From NCBI GenBank assembly GCA_015039315.1, contig WIDE01000064.1, positions 124,238 to 188,237 on the forward strand: a DNA stretch of 64,000 nt, read 5' to 3'. Positions 58,331 through 64,000 of this stretch are shown here, piece by piece. Source of the DNA: Clavulina sp. PMI_390 (taxonomy: Eukaryota; Basidiomycota; Agaricomycetes; Cantharellales; Hydnaceae). Each line of letters opens with the position of its first letter. Within the stretch, counting starts at the first letter, position 1. The notes beneath the pieces were generated by a model that ran no database searches, was not told the origin of the DNA, and saw only the letters and a list, made by a program, of their open reading frames with translations. The translations under genes were made by a program, and so were the position numbers.

Positions 58331-59331
58331 CTCGTTCATTTGCTATGACGGTCCCTGAACATGAGTTGAAGGACCACCGCTCCTCATGAGCCCAAACCAC
58401 GCTATCGCTTTTGCCTAATTCCTTTCAGTCATTTCCCGCTTGTTCTGTCCGTCCTTCACATTCTCCTTTACCCTCACGTCGCGGTCTCGGTTTCATTGCC
58501 AATTGATAACTTTTTTCATCATTCTCGCTAGAGATACGGATTCGGAATCTTCTTTTCTATTATAGTGCTGCCCACCTAATCCCTCCTACACAACATTTCC
58601 TCCGATCTCATCGGCCTACGGCGCAACCTTGCATAGAAAACCCTCATCAGCATTCGAAACGGACCTTTGCTTCACCTCTTCCGCCAACGCAAATCCCTTC
58701 TTCTACTGCGGCTCTCGCGATTGTGTCCCAACCCGAAACTCGCCCTCCTCTCTTCGTCTCCCCAATGTCGCCATCTACAACTTGTCTCTCGCTTACCGTC
58801 GACGATGAATATTGCAACAAATGAAAAAATAATCTTATTCCATTGTGATTTTTCGCACTCTCATCCCTCGTTATAGTGCGAAGCTTCCATATCCTCCACC
58901 AATGACTTGACTCTCCTTCAACTGCCTTTTCCTGATCTTCCATCGTCTTCCTTCCTTGATATGCACTTTCATCTCTCCCTGGCGGACCTTGTAGGATCTC
59001 AAGCCTGGAAATCCTTGCGCTATATTAGCGCACGTACTCGCCGCGGATGGGGTAACCATCCCGCTAACTATTTTACTTGACAGTGTGATCTCCTTCTGCT
59101 TGCTTGCTAATGGCGCTACATCACGACAATCCTTCAGCAAGTGTGAACGATCTTACCACAGACGACTAGATGGTCATGTCCTCCCGTGGTCATTCCCGAT
59201 TCGTTCCAAGCTGAGAGAACTTCCCCATACCCACGCGCTTCACCGAATGGAACCGCATACACCGTATCAGAACCTCCCCGATCACCTGAGCAGACCTAAA
59301 TCTGACGTATTTCGTTCAAGCTGAGCCGAGC
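58331..59331. other. Remaining spacer between E and F
   Basis: About 1 kb, C/T-rich on the plus strand. It shares a general layout with 62.2-62.6 kb but holds no supportable exon. Confidence 0.45.
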
Positions 59332-61074
59332 CTACGATCCAAGACGGCTACTATATGATCGTGTCCATGAATTCAATCCGCTCCATGCATGGGTTGACAA
59401 GAAAGAGACTTACTTATTATACTCGGCGGGTCTTGAAAACGACACACCTTGTACCACAGGAGCTAAATCACCACTACCCCCACTCGGAGGATCGATACTG
59501 ATAGGAAGCGCGCTCTGAGGCGTGGGGGCGGATAGCCTGCTTCCATAGCATTCTGATTGGCTGCTCGGGCCTGCGCTCGGAAGGTGCGGGCTCGCTCTAA
59601 TGGATCCCGCTGAAGTACTACCCATAGGGGTGGCCGAGGGTGTTGAAGGAGGGAAACTTGCATTCATTACTGGATCTGTGGCGGAGAGCGAAAATGGAGC
59701 TGAATCTGGGAAGCTGGGACCTCCAAGACCCCTATCTGCCCCATATGACGGGCCCATCGCCACGGATCCGACGATCGGTACTTGAATCATCTGTTCAGGC
59801 AACTGCACGCGCTCGTCCTCCTTCCACTGCGCCTCTTCGTCTTCCACGTCCTTCTTTGAGCGGGTGAACCACCTCCACCTGTTCGTTTGGCTGGGGCGTA
59901 TCGCACCTGGTGGCGCGTACGGGACCGTAGCGGCTGGCGAGACGGAAGAAGCATTGGGAGCCATTCCTGCGCCACTTGGTCCACCAGCTGAACTCGCGCC
60001 GAGGGGTGCTGATGATCCACTTGGCGCCACGTTGATACCATGACCAGGGAACGAAGGCCCACTTGCTGCTCCATGCCCTCCAGTTACCCCGGGTCCCATC
60101 TGCGACATCCCTCCATCTGGCGACGTGCCAAATGGTGTCTGACTTGCGCTTCCGAGTGAGTGGCTGACACCACCACCGTCTGGGGCGAAAGTAGGACCAG
60201 AACCAGGAGCGCTCGAACCGATTGTGCTCCCGTTTCCCATGCCAGGGACGCTAGAGCTCGTGTTCGCGCCTTGTTCTGCGTGAGCCGCATGACCGGCATG
60301 GCTAGCGTGAGCACCATGAGCGGTTCCAGCGCCAGTTCCAGCAGAATGAGAGACTCCCCCACTTGCCGCACTTCCAGCTGCAGCACTAGCGCCTGCACCC
60401 GCACCGAAAATCCCAAGTTTCGCTAGTGCAGGGATCGCCGACACTGTGGTGTGAACGATAATGGCACCTACTGCTCCGATTGCGGCGATCCCAGCGAGCC
60501 CGCCAACGACACCACCAACGATGGTACCTTTTGATGGGCCCTTTGATGATGCAGTTGACGGACCAGAATTGGTGGGCTTATATCCCTGGCCTTAGCACGG
60601 ATCGAAATTGGATCAACTGAAGTTAGCGCGATTGCAAAGGAAAGTACATACATGTGCTGTCATAGGCCCCCTGGACAGCCTGTGCACCAAACCAATAGTC
60701 ACACTGGCTCCCGATTGTATCATTTATTCCAAGGTGATATACCATGCTAGAGATAATTAGCGGTGTATTAGATGTAGACATTGACACAGTGAGCAGATAT
60801 CCAACTGACTCGCAGAGTGAATAAGAGCAGTAAGAATTACTTGCTCTGCATGCAGTCGTATGGAAAGCCTCGTAGAAGCATTCAATACCTTATGGTGCGG
60901 AATTTCCCATTGTTAGCGGTGGACCTCAAGAATAGTGAAGAGCGAGTATTCACATGCATTGAGGTCCTTCGTGATGTCCGTGGCGGTGCTATTGCATGAG
61001 ACGTTCTGTGCCATGATTGCCGTCGACAAAAAGAGGAATGAGGCGACGAGGAGAAGACGAAGCGAGAGGGGCAT
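59332..61074 (-). CDS. Array family member F
   Basis: The start MPLSLRLLLVASFLFLSTAI is a signal peptide ending near IMAQ. The ectodomain reads VSCNSTATDITKDLNAC, IECFYEAFHTTAC, YCSYSLC and, after an intron, SQCDYWFGAQAVQGAYDSTC. A phase-1 intron joins QGYKPTNSGPSTASSKGPSK and the membrane segment TIVGGVVGGLAGIAAIGAVG. The His-Ala repeat is short (HGAHASHAGHAAHAEQG). NRWRWFTRSKKDVEDEEAQ and SQSECYGS mark the tail, and the frame stops in GTAAGT at 59410 after EYNK. The corresponding last exon would read SRLGS and stop at 59332, so the GPYARL tail has been lost by a point change. Otherwise the gene looks intact. Confidence 0.65.
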
Positions 61075-61269
61075 TTTTGCTCGTAGGAAGATACGGCGGG
61101 GTTGTTCGAGATGTCTTCAGTCCCAGGAGACGGTCTGCACTAGCTAGTGGGAGGAGACGGGCGCGCGACATTGGATTAAAGCAGAGTTATTTTAAGCAAC
61201 AATCCAATTGCAAACGGCAGAGCTGAGCACAGCCAAAGCGAAATGCGCCGGCCTCATTGGCTTTTGGAA

Positions 61270-62060
61270 GCGATAGATGCTTAAGGGAGCACGCAACCAA
61301 GCTATCAAACCCAGCAGTTCTGTTACAGTCTCTTGAATGATAGGAGTTTCTATATCCAGGAGGTTCTAAACATTTTTTTATGAAACGGTCACAGGGGCTA
61401 CATTGCAGCCCCGAATGAGGCGTGATACAACCACACTGTAAGATTACAAATTCAGATGGAATTGCCATCCGAATACATACTTTTGAATATGCGGTGGTCG
61501 AGGAATCATCTAAGCCATCCTCATGGACACGTCATCTGACGCGTTTATTTCATCTCAAGGGGCAAAATATGTCCTGAGTAGCTGAGCATTCTATTGCAGC
61601 ACCATCAGGAAGACCAGCACCAGCCCTACTCCGGCTGATGTCCCCGCCTGACTGCGAGAGAAAAAGCTTCCGGCTCGATCCTTGTGAGTCGAGACACACG
61701 TTAGCCTCGGACCCGTCCGCTCCAAGTACAACAACCAAAGATTATGTGGCTCATGTGATGGTATCGGCACATAGATTCTTAGGATCCCCGGCTGTTCGGC
61801 TGAGCGCCACAGGTCCTAACGAATGAAAAGGAGGTGGTAGCGCCATGTCGACACTCGCGTTCAGGAGGCTTGGCGTTCCGAGTTGTTTGGCTCGAGGGCG
61901 ATTTGCACCGAGGAATGGTTTCCAGCCTCCGACTCCACCCAAATCCGAGTTCTTTTTGAACTTCCTCTCTCTCAACATAGGTCTGACGTCCCCTGGGCCC
62001 TTTTCGGGCCCATTTCTGCCTATGTTGTTTCCTAAAATTGACTTGCACAACCCATCATCC
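61270..62060 (-). repeat. Duplicated upstream spacer, copy 4
   Basis: The most diverged copy: GTCATCTGACGCGTTTATTT, CTCAAGGGGCAAAATATGTCC and GTTGTTTGGCTCGAGG are in the same order as in the others. Confidence 0.6.
61442..61469. promoter_or_regulatory. Palindromic upstream element, copy 4 (degenerate)
   Basis: GATTACAAATTCAGATGG followed by AATTGCCATC, about 370 bp before the member F start; symmetry is partly lost. Confidence 0.3.
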
Positions 62061-63841
62061 CACTCACGTCTCGTCAGCCATGCGGCACGATTCTCTCAAG
62101 TCATCTCTCGTTTCTTCCCCTCCTTTTTACACGCTATCCCTTTCCCCTCGAATGTCGGTGTCTGAGTTACCGCCAACCTCTGACTTTTTTTTTATCGATC
62201 TCACTGAGGACATGCACATCTGGAATGATGCAGTCCCTTCTTTTTCTGCTAGATTACTGCCTATCTAATCCCTCCCACGTCACATAGCCTCCGATTTCAC
62301 CTGCCTGAAGATCGCTTTGGATGGCGAATACGGGTTCTCAGCACCTCCCAGCATATGCATAGATCATCCAACTCGCTTCTTCCATCGACACGAACTCCTT
62401 CCGTCCATCAAATGGAGCTCTTCGCCTGAAACTGACTCTCCTTCCTTCGTTTGTCCCAGCGCCGCTATCCACAACAACTCCTCCACTTTCCACCGACGAC
62501 GTCAAAGATAGCAAGTGAAGAAAGACACTCATTTCACTTCGTTCTTGACACGCAGTAATGCTCCTCTCACATCGCGAAGCTTCTGCGTGGTCCGCCGATG
62601 GCCTATCCCTCTCTCAATCGCCCTTTCCCCATCTGCCATCATTGATCCCCCTTGACACGCGCATCTATGGAGCTTGCGGATATTGCACATGGAGATTGTT
62701 ACGTGACAGCAGCACTCCTCGCCGAGGCTGGGCAACCATCGTATCACCATTCATGCCTGATCGCTGGATTTGGCCATTTCCTCGCATGGTATTTTGCTTC
62801 TATTTCAACGCTGAGAGCACTTGCCTGTCCCCAAGCGTTTCGCTCAATCGCCCTGCTGGCTCTACGGCTTCAAAAACCACCCGCCCCAGCACCTTCTTCT
62901 ATTCCAACGGTCTCGCCAATATCTCACCCCCCCCCCCCCCCCTTTTTTTTTTTGGCAAGCAGCCTGATCACAAGTACACCACCTCCAAGGTCCCTAACTC
63001 CCTCCACCACACGTGGGTTCTCTCATTCCTTCCTCCCGCGCTCTAGTTCCCTCATTTGATCGTTAACCCAACCAAATACCCGCTGCTGAAGTCCTCTTCT
63101 GATGAAGGATAGAATCTTCGCGAACATATCTCGTTGGCTGCTGCCTTACACAGCTGCAGCTCACATTTTCGCTTCCTAGTGCAACACCTCTTCCCTTCTT
63201 GCCGCCGCCACAACTGTGTCACAGCGCTGGCCTATCGAGTCGTTGGACGGCTTCCCGAGCCGAATCCGGTGCCCCGTATCAGATCTTTTTCGTACGACGA
63301 CATGTGGCTCATGAGAAGACGGGCTTTTATGTCGAATACGCTCCCATCCTGTAATACTTATTCCGAAGTGAATTCGCTTGGAACTTCTACAGATAGCTTG
63401 TCCACACGCTTCCATCTTCCTGGGCATATTTTGGGGCGCTCGACTTGAAAAGAACTATAGCGTAAATGTCTACCAATTTGTATCGTTTTATCGCCTGGTT
63501 ACTTCCCAAATTTCCTCCTTCGATTCTCTTCACCTTCCGTTGATTTCTCTTCAAATTTGGGACGTCGTCCGAAGTCTCCAATACCCTTTAGTTAGTTTCG
63601 CTTCGAACTTGGTTAGATTGATTACTGTCGCCATGAGCTAGCGGTCACTCGCTCACAGACATTAGAAAGTAAGAGAAACAATGTTATTCCAAGAAGATAA
63701 AATCAATCATTTCGAGCAAATGAATAGAGAGTCTAATGTCACCGTGCACTATCGCCGTCTCTAGGATCTTAAACTCTTAAGCAGAGTGTCCAAGGAAAGA
63801 GAGCGACAGTCCCAAATGAAACATTAAGCATAGTTTAGCAG
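62061..63841. other. Remaining spacer between F and the right-edge member
   Basis: About 1.8 kb without a supportable exon. It contains a C16 run followed by T11 (62927-62953). Confidence 0.45.
62927..62953 (+). repeat. Homopolymer C16-T11 tract
   Basis: Sixteen C followed by eleven T. Such tracts are prone to length change and to sequencing or assembly error. Confidence 0.8.
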
Positions 63842-64000
63842 CTACATCTGACGATTTTCGGTTGAATCGAGGCGAGCATATGGCCCAGGACGACCACTGT
63901 ATAACCATAATAATGCATTCAGCTCGCTGTTTGCGTCAAGCGACAAGAAACTAACTCACGCATTGTACTGGATCGTACTTGAAAGTGTCGTGCCCTGTGG
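63842..64000 (-). CDS. Array family member G (3' end only)
   Basis: The window edge cuts this member. The visible end reads PQGTTLSSTIQYN, then a GTGAGT intron and, after TATACAG, the last exon AGRPGPYARLDSTENRQM with a stop at 63842. It proves that the array continues to the right and supports the last-exon model for members B, D and E. Confidence 0.65.

Overview
The window is fungal nuclear DNA from a basidiomycete, most likely an Agaricomycete. Genes sit on both strands and are broken by many introns of about 45-80 nt with GT..AG ends and CTAAC/CTGAC-like branch points. Housekeeping proteins such as MED19, CTU2, CFD1 and DGK1 look fungal. Lineage-specific F-box, short-chain dehydrogenase and secreted-protein families are expanded in tandem. 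A Rhizoctonia/Ceratobasidium-like genome would fit, but I cannot prove the genus from sequence alone.

Layout: (1) 1-10.1 kb holds a 5'-truncated SDR, an uncharacterised protein with four Myb/SANT-like modules, then the conserved genes CTU2 and MED19 (divergent, 84 bp apart) and an IMD/BAR-like protein and DGK1 (divergent, 206 bp apart). (2) 10.1-19.1 kb is a duplicated block: two paralogues of an uncharacterised family (X1, X2) flank two SDR paralogues. X2 carries a 600-bp non-autonomous hAT-like element with target-site duplications exactly at an exon/intron border. (3) 19.1-29.6 kb has a staphylococcal-type lipase and CFD1 (divergent), then a large ferric-reductase-like gene. (4) 29.6-37.3 kb is an F-box/LRR-like cluster: two genes on the plus strand facing one gene and one pseudogene on the minus strand. 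(5) 37.6-64 kb is the main accessory region, a tandem array of one secreted/membrane protein family.

The array has two plus-strand members (37.7 and 39.2 kb), then an arrestin-like gene and the mitochondrial ribosomal protein bS16 gene, then five minus-strand members starting at 46.2, 49.0, 53.1, 57.4 and 61.1 kb, one exon relic near 49.5 kb, and the tail of another member at the right edge. Full members encode a signal peptide, a cysteine-rich ectodomain of about 80-100 residues, a glycine-zipper-like membrane segment, a His-Ala-Gly-rich repeat, a tail with a Trp/basic/acidic motif and a conserved 17-residue tail on a separate last exon that a naive ORF call misses. One member has the same ectodomain but a short hydrophobic C-terminus suggestive of a GPI anchor. 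I recognise no known family; the architecture resembles fungal cell-surface sensors. The upstream spacers are duplicated too, and four carry a shared palindrome about 310-370 bp before the start codon.

How the genes work together: the conserved genes belong to unrelated pathways (tRNA thiolation, transcription, lipid phosphorylation, Fe-S assembly, iron reduction, mitochondrial translation), so no operon-like logic is expected. The biological interest lies in local expansion, decay and gene conversion within the SDR/X, F-box and membrane-protein families.
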